Under the pieces are notes generated by a model, which was not told the DNA's origin, made no database searches, and saw nothing but the letters and a program-made list of their open reading frames with translations. Shown here piece by piece: positions 14,509 to 23,844 of a stretch of 64,000 nucleotides of DNA. The position numbers and the translations under genes are program-made. Origin of the DNA: Nodosilinea sp. FACHB-131 (GTDB lineage: Bacteria > Cyanobacteriota > Cyanobacteriia > Phormidesmidales > Phormidesmidaceae); contig NZ_JACJOF010000027.1 in NCBI RefSeq assembly GCF_014695395.1, forward strand, positions 620,001 through 684,000. Direction: 5' to 3'. Position 1 is the first letter of the stretch. Every line of letters begins with the position of its first letter.

Positions 14509-16605
14509 ATGAGTCTTTGTATTAACCCACGTTGCCGTCAGCCTAACCATCCAGATAACGGGGGCAGCCCTACCTGCGCGGCCTGTGGGTCAGCTCTGGT
14601 GCTCCAGGGTCGCTACCGGGTGATGCGGTTGATTAGCAGCGACAGCGGCTTTGGCCGCGTGTATGAGGCTTATGAGCGCAACGTCCCCAAAATTCTCAAG
14701 GTGCTGAAAGAGGGCTACAACGCCAACGACAAAGTGGTGGAGCTGTTTCGCCGTGAGGCTCAGGTGCTGAGCCAGCTCAACCACCCAGGCGTGCCTCGGA
14801 TAGAGCCCGAGGGCTATTTTCTCTACTACCCAGCCGATGGTGGCGAGCCTTCTCACTGTTTGGTGATGGAGAAAATTGAAGGCCCCAACTTGAAGCAGTG
14901 GATGGTGCAGCAGGGCAACCACCCGATCAGCGAGAAGCAGGCCATGCTGTGGCTGACCCAGCTGACCGATGTGCTCGATCTGGTGCACCAGCACAACTAC
15001 TTTCACCGCGACATCAAGCCCGAAAACATTATGCTGCGTCCGTCGGGGCAGCTGGTGCTGGTCGACTTTGGTGCGGCCCGCGAGATGACCCAGACCTACA
15101 TGGCCAACCTGGGCGATAGCGGCATCACGACCGTGAGTTCGGCGGGCTACACGCCCCCCGAGCAGGAGCAGGGCCAGGCCGTGCCCCAGTCTGACTTCTA
15201 TGCCCTGGGTCGCACGCTCATTTATTTGATGACGGCCAAGCTACCCAACGACCCGGCGATCTACAACTCGCGCACCAATGCGTTTGCGTGGCGCTCGGCA
15301 GCGCCGCAGATCTCGTCACCCCTGGCCGATCTGATTGACCATCTAATCGCTCCGGCGGCGGCCAATCGACCTCAAAACACTGAGGCGATTTTAGAACGTC
15401 TGGCTCAAGTGCGATCGCGCCAAGTTTCCGGTCTACCTCGCTCGACCAGCACCGCTGCCCCAACCTGGCCCCTGACTACCCTCAACCCCCACGAGGCCCA
15501 GACCCTTCCTGAACCGTCGCGCAGCTTTTTGCCCCCCTGGTTAGACCAGCGCCCTTGGCTACTGGCCGGCCTGACGGGGTTAGCTCTGGCGGTACCGTTG
15601 GGCTGGTATGCTCTGATGCGATCGACAAGTCCGCAGGGACTGTTGTCTGGGCCTGCTCAAACCTTGCCCCAGGTGCAGGTGCAGTTGCTGGGCACCCTGG
15701 CCGGGCACGAAGCCGACATCCAAGACCTGCTGTTGCTGAAGGACGGTCGCACCCTGGTGACGGCCAGCACCGACAACACCGTGCGCTTTTGGAACTTAGA
15801 CGCAGGCCGCCTGGTGCGCACCTTGAGCGCTCACACCAACGTGGTCAAGGCTCTAACCATGACTACTGATCAAGAAATTTTGATCAGTGCTGGGGATGAC
15901 CGAACGATTCGATTTTGGACTATGGCTGAGGGCCGGCCCCTGGTGACGCTGGCCAATGCCCATGCAGTACCTATCAAAGCTCTAGAGGTCAGCAACAACG
16001 GCAAGCTGATGGTCAGCGCCGACAGCGACGGCACTATTTATCTATGGGACCTGGTTGGCCCCGACGGCAGCATCGATCCCCGGCACCTGGTAACAACCGG
16101 GCCAACCCATACCCTTCAGGCCGATGGCACCGTCAACGACCTGCGGTTTACCCGCGACGACAGCTACCTGGTGAGCGGGGGCAAAAGCCTTCACTTGTGG
16201 GACATGGAGAATTTGGACCAACCCACCACTCTAGAAGGCCACGAGCCGCTGACCTTTATCAATCGCCTTGATATCAGCGATGACAACCGCATTTTGGTGA
16301 GTGCCTCGAGCGACAAAACCGTGCGTCTGTGGAACCTGGCCGACCAGACGCTCTACGCTACCCTGCCCGGTCACCAAAGCTACGTCAACGACGTCAGAAT
16401 TGATGGCCCGCGCCTGTGGAGTTCTGACGCCAACAACACCATTCTGGTGTGGGATTTGAACCAAAAAACCTATGTTGAAACCATCACTGGCTTCAACACC
16501 GACATTTGGCGCTTTGCGGTGCAGCCCAACGGCCACATTGTCACCATCGGCGGCACAGAGCACCTGTTGTCGCTGTGGAGCCTGCCTGCTGACGCCGACA
16601 AGTGA
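14509..16605 (+). CDS. 4-Cys Ser/Thr protein kinase with WD40 repeats
   Basis: The 698-residue protein begins with the cyanobacterial four-cysteine motif (Cys4, Cys9, Cys23, Cys26), a likely redox- or zinc-sensing element. The Hanks-type kinase domain has a P-loop at 42-50 (SSDSGFGRVYEAYE), HRD at 166-168 (FHRDIKPENIML) and DFG at 186-188, all intact. A membrane helix at 350-370 follows, then about seven WD40 repeats (395-698), for example DNTVRFWNLD, DRTIRFWTMA and DKTVRLWNLA. The kinase is cytoplasmic and the propeller is placed across the membrane if the single helix is real. SpkB-type 4-Cys kinases take part in oxidative-stress signalling. ATG 14509 is chosen because the Cys motif starts there; TTG 14476 would add 11 residues without family support. 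Confidence 0.9.
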   Translation: MSLCINPRCRQPNHPDNGGSPTCAACGSALVLQGRYRVMRLISSDSGFGRVYEAYERNVPKILKVLKEGYNANDKVVELFRREAQVLSQLNHPGVPRIEPEGYFLYYPADGGEPSHCLVMEKIEGPNLKQWMVQQGNHPISEKQAMLWLTQLTDVLDLVHQHNYFHRDIKPENIMLRPSGQLVLVDFGAAREMTQTYMANLGDSGITTVSSAGYTPPEQEQGQAVPQSDFYALGRTLIYLMTAKLPNDPAIYNSRTNAFAWRSAAPQISSPLADLIDHLIAPAAANRPQNTEAILERLAQVRSRQVSGLPRSTSTAAPTWPLTTLNPHEAQTLPEPSRSFLPPWLDQRPWLLAGLTGLALAVPLGWYALMRSTSPQGLLSGPAQTLPQVQVQLLGTLAGHEADIQDLLLLKDGRTLVTASTDNTVRFWNLDAGRLVRTLSAHTNVVKALTMTTDQEILISAGDDRTIRFWTMAEGRPLVTLANAHAVPIKALEVSNNGKLMVSADSDGTIYLWDLVGPDGSIDPRHLVTTGPTHTLQADGTVNDLRFTRDDSYLVSGGKSLHLWDMENLDQPTTLEGHEPLTFINRLDISDDNRILVSASSDKTVRLWNLADQTLYATLPGHQSYVNDVRIDGPRLWSSDANNTILVWDLNQKTYVETITGFNTDIWRFAVQPNGHIVTIGGTEHLLSLWSLPADADK

Positions 16606-16692
16606 AATGGTGTTTAAAGCTGGATTGCGGTTTGAGGACCGATGTTGAGCCTAGAACCCATAGCGCCAGCCGTTCAGACAGACAGTCTCTAG

Positions 16693-17550
16693 CTAACGAG
16701 CGGCGGATAGCACTTTGCGGTGATTGATGTCGAAGCGATCGCCGTGGGCCAGCAGGTGCAGCCGCAGCCCATGGATGCTAAGCGGGTCGGAGGCGGTAAT
16801 GTCGGGCTCGTTGGTGTGGGTCATATCCCCAGGGTCGACCACGGCAATCACTCCTTTGCCGATCACGCGAAAGCTACCGTCGCCCTCGAATAGAGCACAG
16901 GTGTCTTCGTCAATGCCCAACCCGAGCCGGTTGGGCTGCATGGCCATGGCGCTCATCAGCCGAGCCATGCGGTTGCGGTTGTGAAAGTGCTGGTCGACAA
17001 TCACCTCGGGCACAAAGCCCAGGCCAATCGCCATATCCACCAGCGATCGATTGGGCGACTCGCCGCTGCCGCCTCCAGCAATCATGTGGTGGCCCATCAC
17101 GGCGGCCCCGGCGCTGGTGCCGCCGAGGGTGATTTCGCCTAGCTGCGCCCGCTGCCGCACCACGTTAATTAAGGGGGTGTCGGCCAGCAGGCCACAGAGG
17201 CGTACCTGGTCGCCGCCGGTGATAAAGACTCCGGTGCAGGGTTCGACGATGGTTTTCCAGCTCGGGTCTTCCCCCTGGGCGCGATCGCGAATATCCATCA
17301 CCACCGTTTCGGGAGCGCCCATTTCGGTAAAAATCTCTTGATAGCGACCCGAAATTGCTACGGGGTCCCGCGAAGCGCAGGGAATGATACCAATGCAAGC
17401 CGCCGTCCCCCCAGACCGCTCGAAAAAGGTGTGCAAAATCTCTTTGCCGTGAACTTTATCTTCTGCGCCACCAATGGCCAGAATCGCATGGTGCTTGACG
17501 GGAGACATGGGCCGCTCAACAAAGGGACGAAAATTGCTACCTAGACTCAA
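16693..17550 (-). CDS. cphB: Cyanophycinase
   Basis: This is a serine exopeptidase (S51 family) that releases beta-Asp-Arg dipeptides from the nitrogen store cyanophycin. The catalytic Ser lies in the nucleophile elbow GGTSAGAAVMG (Ser146 counting from the first possible start), and SPNRSLVDMAIGLGFVPE with VDQHFHNRNRMARL follows as in the family. The length of 285 residues (271 from ATG 17508, MSPVKHHAIL) is normal; the second ATG matches the usual N-terminus better. Cyanophycin synthetase (cphA), often next door in other cyanobacteria, is not in this window. The gene diverges from trmD across a structured spacer. Confidence 0.93.
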   Translation of the reverse strand: MSLGSNFRPFVERPMSPVKHHAILAIGGAEDKVHGKEILHTFFERSGGTAACIGIIPCASRDPVAISGRYQEIFTEMGAPETVVMDIRDRAQGEDPSWKTIVEPCTGVFITGGDQVRLCGLLADTPLINVVRQRAQLGEITLGGTSAGAAVMGHHMIAGGGSGESPNRSLVDMAIGLGFVPEVIVDQHFHNRNRMARLMSAMAMQPNRLGLGIDEDTCALFEGDGSFRVIGKGVIAVVDPGDMTHTNEPDITASDPLSIHGLRLHLLAHGDRFDINHRKVLSAAR

Positions 17551-17577
17551 TTACTGCATGATAGAGAGCGTTATATA

Positions 17578-17636
17578 CCAAGTCCAGCTCAAGATCTGTA
17601 GTTTTCCTACCGGTAGGGCTTCACTTCTGGACTTGG
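17578..17636. promoter_or_regulatory. Nested inverted repeats in the cphB-trmD spacer
   Basis: CCAAGTCCAG (17578-17587) and CTGGACTTGG (17627-17636) are perfect inverted arms. They enclose a perfect 12-base palindrome, CCTACCGGTAGG (17606-17617). The structure lies 50 bases upstream of trmD and 28 bases upstream of the leftward cphB start. It could be an operator, a leader RNA fold or a small repeat element; no known riboswitch consensus is recognised. Confidence 0.6.
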
Positions 17637-17685
17637 ATGACATTTACTCAACCCATCAGGTCGTTAGGCCTCAGCAGTCTAGGCT

Positions 17686-18408
17686 ATGACAACTGGCATT
17701 TCGGGGGCTTCCCATCTGAGAGTAGATGTTGTCAGCCTGTTTCCAGACTTTTTTGCGTCCCCTTTGGAGTCAGGGTTGATTGGTAAAGCCCTGGCGCGCC
17801 AAATTGCAGAAGTTTATCTTACCAATCCCAGGGACTTTACAACGGATAAGCACCACCGGGTCGATGACGAACCCTACGGCGGTGGTGTAGGCATGCTGAT
17901 GAAGCCCGACCCCATCTTTGCGGCGGTGGAATCGCTGCCCGTGCTGCCCCGGCGCGAGGTGATTTTGCTCACCCCCCAGGGCGAAGCGATGACCCAAGAT
18001 CTGTTTCGCCACCTGGTCACGCTGGATCAGCTGGTGCTGATCTGCGGCCACTATGAAGGGGTCGATGAGCGCGTCAGCCATCTGCTGACGCGGGAAGTTT
18101 CTCTGGGAGACTTTGTGCTTACCTGCGGCGAAATTCCGGCCCTGGCGTTGATCAACGGCGTGGTGCGGCTGCTGCCGGGCACCGTGGGCAAAACCGACTC
18201 CCTGCGCTACGAGAGCTTTGAAACCCCGCTGCTCGACTATCCCCAGTACACGCGCCCCGCCAGCTTTCGCGGCTGGGAGGTGCCAGAGGTGCTGCGATCG
18301 GGGAACCACGAGGCGATCGCCCAGTGGCGACGGCAGCAGCAGATCGAGCGCACGCGGCAGCGGCGGCCTGATCTATACGAGCGGTGGGTGGAGGAGTGTG
18401 GGGAGTAG
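17686..18408 (+). CDS. trmD: tRNA (guanine37-N1)-methyltransferase
   Basis: The 240-residue SPOUT methyltransferase carries DVVSLFPDFFASPLESGLIG at the N-terminus, then HHRVDDEPYGGGVGMLMKPD, the knot loop CGHYEGVDERV and DFVLTCGEIPAL. These are TrmD signatures. It methylates G37 of tRNAs that read CNN codons, which prevents frameshifting. The start at 17686 leaves nine extra N-terminal residues (MTTGISGAS); no better start is apparent. The stop codon falls within a G-rich copy of the dispersed heptamer-like tract (18383-18437), so the C-terminus (ERWVEECGE) may have been shaped by that repeat. ispF follows 124 bases later on the same strand. Confidence 0.96.
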   Translation: MTTGISGASHLRVDVVSLFPDFFASPLESGLIGKALARQIAEVYLTNPRDFTTDKHHRVDDEPYGGGVGMLMKPDPIFAAVESLPVLPRREVILLTPQGEAMTQDLFRHLVTLDQLVLICGHYEGVDERVSHLLTREVSLGDFVLTCGEIPALALINGVVRLLPGTVGKTDSLRYESFETPLLDYPQYTRPASFRGWEVPEVLRSGNHEAIAQWRRQQQIERTRQRRPDLYERWVEECGE

Positions 18409-18437
18409 GTGGGTGGATGAGTAGGAGGGTGAGGGGA
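18383..18437. repeat. G-rich heptamer-like tract at the trmD stop
   Basis: Repeated GGTGGGTGGA/GAGTAGG units run across the end of trmD into the spacer. On the opposite strand they match the CCCATCCA/CCCACCTA tracts found elsewhere in this window. Confidence 0.6.
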
Positions 18438-18451
18438 TAATCATGCAGGAC

Positions 18452-18479
18452 GTAGGGTGCATTAGCGAAGCAATGCACC
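18452..18479. repeat. Short palindromic interspersed repeat (GGTGCATT type)
   Basis: GGTGCATT (18456-18463) and AATGCACC (18472-18479) flank AGCGAAGC, preceded by GTAG. Elements of this form, with a GGTGC stem and a GCGAAGC loop, recur in cyanobacterial spacers as I recall. It lies between trmD and ispF. Confidence 0.65.
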
Positions 18480-18532
18480 GTCGATAAAACCATGTCTACT
18501 CAAAAAATTTAAGAGAATAAGGACGAAAACTT

Positions 18533-19015
18533 ATGGGGATCAGAATTGGCAACGGGTACGACATTCATCGGCTGGTGGAGGGGCGATCGCTCATTCTGGG
18601 CGGGGTCACCATTCCCCACCATCTGGGGCTCGATGGCCACAGCGATGCCGATGTGCTGACCCACGCGATCATGGATGCGCTGCTGGGGGCGCTGAGTTTG
18701 GGCGATATTGGTCTCTACTTTCCGCCGGGCGACCCGGAGTGGGCACGGGCTGACAGCCTCAAGCTGCTGGCCCAGGTGAATGCGATGGTGCAGGAGCGGG
18801 GCTGGCAGGTGAGCAACATTGACTCAGTGGTAGTGGCCGAGCAGCCCAAGCTCAAGCCCCACATTGAGGCGATGCGATCGCGCCTAGCGGGCCAGCTGGG
18901 CCTGGCTCCCGATCAGGTCGGGGTAAAAGCAACCACTAACGAAAAACTCGGCCCCGTGGGACGCCAAGAGGGGATCGCTGCCTATGCGGTAGCGCTTCTG
19001 ACAACCGTTAACTAA
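18533..19015 (+). CDS. ispF: 2-C-methyl-D-erythritol 2,4-cyclodiphosphate synthase
   Basis: The 160-residue protein cyclises CDP-methylerythritol 2-phosphate in the non-mevalonate isoprenoid pathway. Metal ligands Asp10 and His12 lie in GNGYDIHRL, and the third His is in [12 protein letters not shown]. The conserved C-terminal stretch [20 protein letters not shown] is intact. The length is typical. AUG is preceded by an A-rich, GGA-containing leader. Isoprenoids from this pathway feed carotenoid, chlorophyll phytol and quinone synthesis. Confidence 0.97.
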   Translation: MGIRIGNGYDIHRLVEGRSLILGGVTIPHHLGLDGHSDADVLTHAIMDALLGALSLGDIGLYFPPGDPEWARADSLKLLAQVNAMVQERGWQVSNIDSVVVAEQPKLKPHIEAMRSRLAGQLGLAPDQVGVKATTNEKLGPVGRQEGIAAYAVALLTTVN

Positions 19016-19375
19016 AACGGCTCTCCCCCACAAGAGCTCTATAGGATGGTGAGAATTGACTTGCGCAAAGCGGGAACATTTTGTCTTGTAGGGGGTCAAA
19101 CCACTTTGTAAAATCTTTACGGACAGCCCGTCACCGATGTAGATTTGACCTCAATAACTCTCAGCAATGGTTGTAAAAGATACTTAATCTGTTAGAGAAA
19201 CCCGTAAACTACTTTATAATATCTTCAAGTTTGATAAGGGTTTGCAACGGAATTTGCGGTAATGGCTGTGTATTTATTGCTGAGCCTTGATGTAGGTCTG
19301 GTCTCAAAGCAAATCTATGAGGGTTTGCGGCTGTAGGTGCGGTTTTTGTCCAAGAGGCAGAGGGGTAGGGCTTAG
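19016..19375. other. Intergenic region with a possible -10 element
   Basis: The AT-rich spacer upstream of the BON-like gene contains a perfect TATAAT at 19215-19220. The -35 positions 17-18 bases before it are poor (TTAGAG). A transcript from here would have a leader of about 150 bases. No small-RNA family is recognised. Confidence 0.4.
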
Positions 19376-19762
19376 ATGGCTAACGTCATACAATCGCTGG
19401 TAGCAACTGGTCACACCATTCGTGGGGTCTGTTATGCAAAAACCAATTATTTAAACCAGTCGATCGCGGCCCTGTCGGCTATTCCCCCTGAGCGGGTTGG
19501 GCTCAATGGCGAATACGACTACTACGGTTTAGCTAAGCGCATCAAGACGAGTTTTCACGGTCAGGTGGGGCGCGAGGCCGTTAAGCAGCTCACCGTTAAG
19601 CAGCGAGGCTCGGCCGTCATTCTCAGCGGTCAGGTGGATACCTTAGAGTTGCTCGATCAGCTGGTTGACCTGGCTCTGCACACCGAAGGCACGACCCACG
19701 TCGAAGTTCATGACGTGCAGGTTAATGTTTTAGAACTAGCCCAGCCTGTGCGGGTGGCCTAA
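19376..19762 (+). CDS. Small BON-like domain protein
   Basis: The 128-residue product is not firmly recognised. Its C-terminal two thirds (YDYYGLAKRIKTSF, then LTVKQRGSAVILSGQVDTLE and THVEVHDVQV) show the beta-alpha-beta rhythm and central Gly of a BON domain, a fold that binds lipids or stabilises envelope proteins. The N-terminal 40 residues (VATGHTIRGVCYAKTNYLNQ) are family-specific. There is no signal peptide, so it is probably cytoplasmic. The gene stands alone and converges on the sugar permease gene. Confidence 0.55.
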   Translation: MANVIQSLVATGHTIRGVCYAKTNYLNQSIAALSAIPPERVGLNGEYDYYGLAKRIKTSFHGQVGREAVKQLTVKQRGSAVILSGQVDTLELLDQLVDLALHTEGTTHVEVHDVQVNVLELAQPVRVA

Positions 19763-19911
19763 GCATTCCTTCACAAAAAGTGGATTAAGGAGCACACAGT
19801 TTAGGCTGAGGGTGCAATACTCAATCGGCGCAATCGTTTGATCTCTAGACGGTTGGCCAATGTTAGGGTTCAAACTGGCCAGCCCAACTGTCAAAATCCT
19901 GCTTTTTGCTG

Positions 19912-19933
19912 GTCTCAAACCCAGGTTCGAGAC
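19912..19933. repeat. Hairpin between convergent genes
   Basis: GTCTC and GAGAC (outer arms) with AACC and GGTT (inner arms) form a near-perfect 22-base hairpin in the spacer between the BON-like gene and the sugar permease. It could help terminate either transcript, though there is no T-run. Confidence 0.4.
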
Positions 19934-19985
19934 AGGACTCGCCGCTGAAGCTATGGCACTGCAACATCGCGATTGTGCCGAGTTT

Positions 19986-20912
19986 TTAGGCCATAGGTGT
20001 AGAGCCGTCGTTGACAGCCAGGCGTAGGGCAGACAGCGCGAGAATGACCAAGAATAGCCCTAGCCCAATGGTGCAGGCATAGCTGATTTCCAGCTTTTGA
20101 AAGGCTTGCTCGTAGATGTAGTAGACCACGGTTTTAGAGCTGTGGCGCGGCCCGCCCTGGGTCATGATGTAAACCTCTTCAAAGACTTTGGTGGCTGCGA
20201 TCGCCGAGATCACGCTCACCAGCACCAGGTAGGGCCGCATCAGCGGCAGCGTAATATCCCAGTGGCGTCGCCAGCCATCAGAGCCATCCAGCGACGCCGC
20301 TTCATAGAGGTCTTGGGGAATGCCTTGGAGCCCCGCCAAATAGATCACCATGTAGTAGCCCAGCCCCTTCCACACCGTCACCACCATGACGCTAAACAGC
20401 GCCAGGGCCGGGCTGGTCAGCCAGGGAATACCGTTCTCCGTCAGCCCCAAGGACTTGAGCACCTGGTTAAATAGGCCTGTTTCGGCATAGAGCCAGCGCC
20501 AGGCAATGCCTGCCACCACCATCGACACCACCACGGGCGAGTAGTAGGCCACCCGCAGCCAGTGGATGCCCCGCAGCTGTCGGTTGACTAAAATTGCCAG
20601 GCCCAGCGGCGCAAAGGTCAAAATTGGCACCACCCCAGCTAAATACACCAGGGTATTGCGCACCGTCTGCCAGAAGATTGGGTCAGTTCGCAGCCGCTGC
20701 ACGTTGGCCCAGCCCACCCAGGTGGGAGCCGCTGTCAGATCTACCCCAAAGGTGGTAAAGCTCAAATAAAACGCCTGTAGCGCTGGCCAAAATACCGAGA
20801 TCCCTAGGGCTGCCAAGGCGGGCAGCAAAAATAGGTAGGGAATTACTCGTTGAGGAACTGTAATACCTAAGGGCCAGATTTTGCTGGGAACGCGGCGCGG
20901 AGATGCAGTCAT
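19986..20912 (-). CDS. Sugar-type ABC transporter permease (MalF/LacF/UgpA family)
   Basis: This 308-residue inner-membrane permease has six predicted helices. The EAA coupling loop (YEAASLDGSDGWRRHWDITL followed by PLMRP) is typical of carbohydrate-uptake class 1 permeases. The N-terminus (VIPYLFLLPALAALGISVFW) and the ending TQGGPRHSSKTVVYYIYEQA also fit. The usual partners, a second permease, a substrate-binding protein and an ATPase, are all absent from both sides. Cyanobacteria often scatter these genes, so the partner set may lie elsewhere. The substrate may be a sugar, glucosylglycerol or glycerol-3-phosphate; sequence alone does not decide. Confidence 0.88.
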   Translation of the reverse strand: MTASPRRVPSKIWPLGITVPQRVIPYLFLLPALAALGISVFWPALQAFYLSFTTFGVDLTAAPTWVGWANVQRLRTDPIFWQTVRNTLVYLAGVVPILTFAPLGLAILVNRQLRGIHWLRVAYYSPVVVSMVVAGIAWRWLYAETGLFNQVLKSLGLTENGIPWLTSPALALFSVMVVTVWKGLGYYMVIYLAGLQGIPQDLYEAASLDGSDGWRRHWDITLPLMRPYLVLVSVISAIAATKVFEEVYIMTQGGPRHSSKTVVYYIYEQAFQKLEISYACTIGLGLFLVILALSALRLAVNDGSTPMA

Positions 20913-21198
20913 AGATCGCCGACAAACATTAGGAACTTCGTCTACCTACAGAATCCCACAACCGCAGCAGCCCGATCCCGTAATAGAAAAACCTACTTAG
21001 AGAGTATATGAAGAAGCAGTGTTCCTACGGCTCTAAACTGCCCCGGAGATCAAGGTTAATGGATGGGAGGGCGTTTTGTGTAGCGACTACCTTGCCACGC
21101 CGACCGGCAATATAGCGCAAAACGACACGTCAAGGCCCCACCTACAGCCCTACTGAGCGCCTCCATCGAGCCACCTACTGTTGTGGTGGAGGACACCA

Positions 21199-22309
21199 AT
21201 GGCTGACGATTTACAGGCCACAAAGCGCCTAGTTGAGATTATTCGAGATTTATGCCTCGCCCCTAGCCTAGACATTCTCATGACCCTGGTGGGGGTAGCC
21301 GCCCGTGAACTCACCCATGCCGATGGGGCTACCTTTGTGCTCAAGGAAGGGGATCAATGCTTCTACGCCCACGAAAACTCGGTTGCTCCACTGTGGAAGG
21401 GGCAGCGGTTTCCGCTCTGTAGCTGCAATCTGTGGCTGGGCTATTAACCATAAACAGGCGGCCATCATTGAAGACGTGTACAGCGATGCGCGGATTCCCG
21501 TAGAGGCCTATGCCCCGACCTTTGTGAAAAGCCTGACTGTGGTGCCCATGCGCCAGGACGATCCGGTAGGTGTGATCGGTGTGTACTGGGCCGAACGCCA
21601 TCAACCCCTGACCGAAGAAGTTGAGCTGCTGCAAGTCTTAGCTGATACCACCGCTACTGTGCTCGATCGCCTCCTCGGTCAGGAGATGCCAGAGGCGGCG
21701 GCGCGATCGCAGCTCGAAGTGCTTGAGCACACCAATGCCAAACTGCGGGCCGAGGTCTTGCAGCGCCACACGAGCGAAGCTGAGCTAACGCGGCTTTCGC
21801 TCACCGATGGCTTAACCGGCTTGTACAACCGCCGCGGCTTTTTTCTACTGGCCAATCCACAGCTGCTGCAAGCCCATCGTCAGCAACAGTCGGTGACAGT
21901 CTTCTTTATTGATGTTGACTATCTCAAGCAGGTCAACGACCACTATGGCCACAAGTCAGGTGACTGGCTAATTTTGGGCACCGCCGCTAGTCTGCATAAG
22001 ACCTTCCGCGAGGGCGATATTTTGGCGCGGCTAGGGGGCGATGAGTTTGTTGTGCTAGCGATCGACTGCGTCGATGGCCAAGAGGTGGTCAACCGGCTCA
22101 AAGCCAATGCCGAGTTCTTTGCCCAAGACAATGAGCTCTCCTATCCTCTCTCGATGAGTGTGGGCCTAGCGGTGAGCCAGTGGGAAGGTAGCAACCTAAC
22201 GTTAAATCAGCTGGTCTCCAAAGCCGATGCTGCCATGTATGCCCAAAAGCAGTGCAGACGGCAGCTCAACATCGCCGAAATTAAGGCCTCTCGACGCTGG
22301 AGCGTTTGA
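21199..22309 (+). pseudogene. GAF-GGDEF diguanylate cyclase gene with a frameshift
   Basis: Two overlapping frames make one protein. From ATG 21199, the first frame encodes a GAF start (RELTHADGATFVLKEGDQCF, then SVAPLWKGQRFPL). It runs out of homology near 21427 and stops at 21447. The second frame resumes the GAF domain as ICGWAINHKQAAIIEDVYSD and continues through a short coiled linker to a GGDEF domain. One extra A near 21427-21428 (TGC A ATC) explains the break. Everything after it is well preserved: RLGGDEF and the I-site REGD five residues before it are both intact, as expected for an active, feedback-inhibited cyclase making cyclic di-GMP. Either the mutation is recent or the base call is wrong. 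Confidence 0.85.
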
Positions 22310-22353
22310 GTGCAGAGCACGGGTGTAGATCAGTCTAAGCCCGGTTTGGGTGA

Positions 22354-23844
22354 CTAGCCTAGCAGCGGGGTCAAGTCTAAATGCTCGCTGACCGCTTCAG
22401 TGAGTTCATTGAGAATGGCCTCGCGCTGTTCGCGGTAGTTGGGAATGCCGGTGGGCAGTGACCCCAGACCCCGCTGCTGGCGCAGACGGTTGAGCCAGGC
22501 CCGCCGCCAGGGGCCGTTGTCGAAGATGCCGTGTAGGTAAGTGCCCCACAGCGACTGGCTGACATCAACTACGCCTAAACTGCGGTCTTCAAATAGGAAC
22601 TCGAACTTGGTGCCCTTCTCGTCTTGCCCCTCGGAGAGGAGGAGCTGAGTGCGGCCCTGGTGCAGCTCGTAGCCCGACACCGGCAGCCCCTCCTGGGGAA
22701 ATCGGGAGCTGACGGTGCGCTGGCGGGCGATCTTTTGCTGGGTGATGACTGTTCTCAGCGGGAATAGATCGAGACCGGGGAAGCGGCCTTCGTGGCCCTC
22801 AATGCCTTCGGGATCGGCTAAGAACTGGCCCATCATTTGGAAGCCGCCGCAGACGCCCATCACCGTGCCCCCAGCAGCGACGTAGTTCTGAATTTCCTCG
22901 GCCATGCCGGTGCGCTGCAAAATCAGTAGGTCGGCGATGGTGGTCTTGGTGCCGGGGATGATCACCGCATCGGGGTAGCTGAGCTTTTCTTTGGGGCTGA
23001 GATAAACCACCCGCACGTTGGGCTCAGCCTCCAGCGGGTCGAAGTCGGTGAAGTTAGAGATGCGCGGCAGTCGAATGACGGCGATGGTGATGTCGGCCTG
23101 TTTTTTGCTGCCGGGGGTGCGATCGAGCAGGCTGAGGGAGTCTTCGGCGGGGAGGGCGTTTTCAACCCAGGGCACCACGCCGAGGACGGGGATGCCGGTG
23201 CGCTCTTTGAGCCAGGCTAGACCGGGCTCAAGCACCTCGCGCTGGCCGCGAAATTTGTTGATGATGATCCCTTTGACTAGGGCGCGCTCCTCAGGATCCA
23301 TCAGCTCTAGGGTGCCGATGATGTGGGCAAACACGCCGCCGCGATCGATGTCGGCCACCAGCACAGTGGGGGCGTTGAGGTGCTTGGCGATGCGCATGTT
23401 GGTGAGATCGCGGTGTTTGAGGTTGACCTCCACCGGGCTACCGGCCCCTTCGCAGACCAAAAAGTCGAAGTCTTGGCTGAGGCGAGTGAGACTTTCCTGA
23501 ATGGCCTGCCAGCCCTGGTCAAAAAAGTTTTCGTAGTACTGCATGGCGGTGGTGCGCCCCACGGCCCGGCCCTTGAGAATGACCTGGGAGGTCATGTCGC
23601 CCTGGGGCTTGAGCAGAATGGGGTTCATCTCCACCTGGGGAGGCACGCCTGCGGCCCAAGCCTGTACTGCCTGGGCGTAACCCATTTCGCCACCGTTGGC
23701 CGTGACGTAGGAGTTGAGGGCCATGTTTTGCCCTTTGAAGGGGGCGACCCGCCAGCCCCGACGGCTGAGAATGCGGCAAAGGGCCGTGGTAATCAATGAT
23801 TTACCCACGTGGGAGGCTGTTCCCACTACCATGATTGCTCTCAT
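22354..23844 (-). CDS. cobQ: Cobyric acid synthase
   Basis: The 496-residue amidotransferase amidates four side chains of adenosylcobyrinate a,c-diamide in (pseudo)cobalamin synthesis. The N-terminal dethiobiotin-synthetase-like ATPase carries VGTASHVGKS and FKGQNMALNSYVTANGGEMG. The C-terminal glutaminase domain has its nucleophile Cys in VMGVCGGFQMMG and a His in GTYLHGIFDN. The length is normal. No cobalamin riboswitch is recognisable in the 157-base upstream spacer, and no other cobalamin gene is linked. Confidence 0.96.
   Translation of the reverse strand: MRAIMVVGTASHVGKSLITTALCRILSRRGWRVAPFKGQNMALNSYVTANGGEMGYAQAVQAWAAGVPPQVEMNPILLKPQGDMTSQVILKGRAVGRTTAMQYYENFFDQGWQAIQESLTRLSQDFDFLVCEGAGSPVEVNLKHRDLTNMRIAKHLNAPTVLVADIDRGGVFAHIIGTLELMDPEERALVKGIIINKFRGQREVLEPGLAWLKERTGIPVLGVVPWVENALPAEDSLSLLDRTPGSKKQADITIAVIRLPRISNFTDFDPLEAEPNVRVVYLSPKEKLSYPDAVIIPGTKTTIADLLILQRTGMAEEIQNYVAAGGTVMGVCGGFQMMGQFLADPEGIEGHEGRFPGLDLFPLRTVITQQKIARQRTVSSRFPQEGLPVSGYELHQGRTQLLLSEGQDEKGTKFEFLFEDRSLGVVDVSQSLWGTYLHGIFDNGPWRRAWLNRLRQQRGLGSLPTGIPNYREQREAILNELTEAVSEHLDLTPLLG

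Noticed and set aside
17592-17610. NtcA site upstream of trmD/cphB (GTAGTTTTCCTAC)
   Set aside because: The spacing is GTA-N7-TAC, one base short of the binding pattern.
19868-19935. T-loop-like GGTTCAAAC and GGTTCGAGAC sequences
   Set aside because: No acceptor, D or anticodon stems can be built around them, so no tRNA is called.
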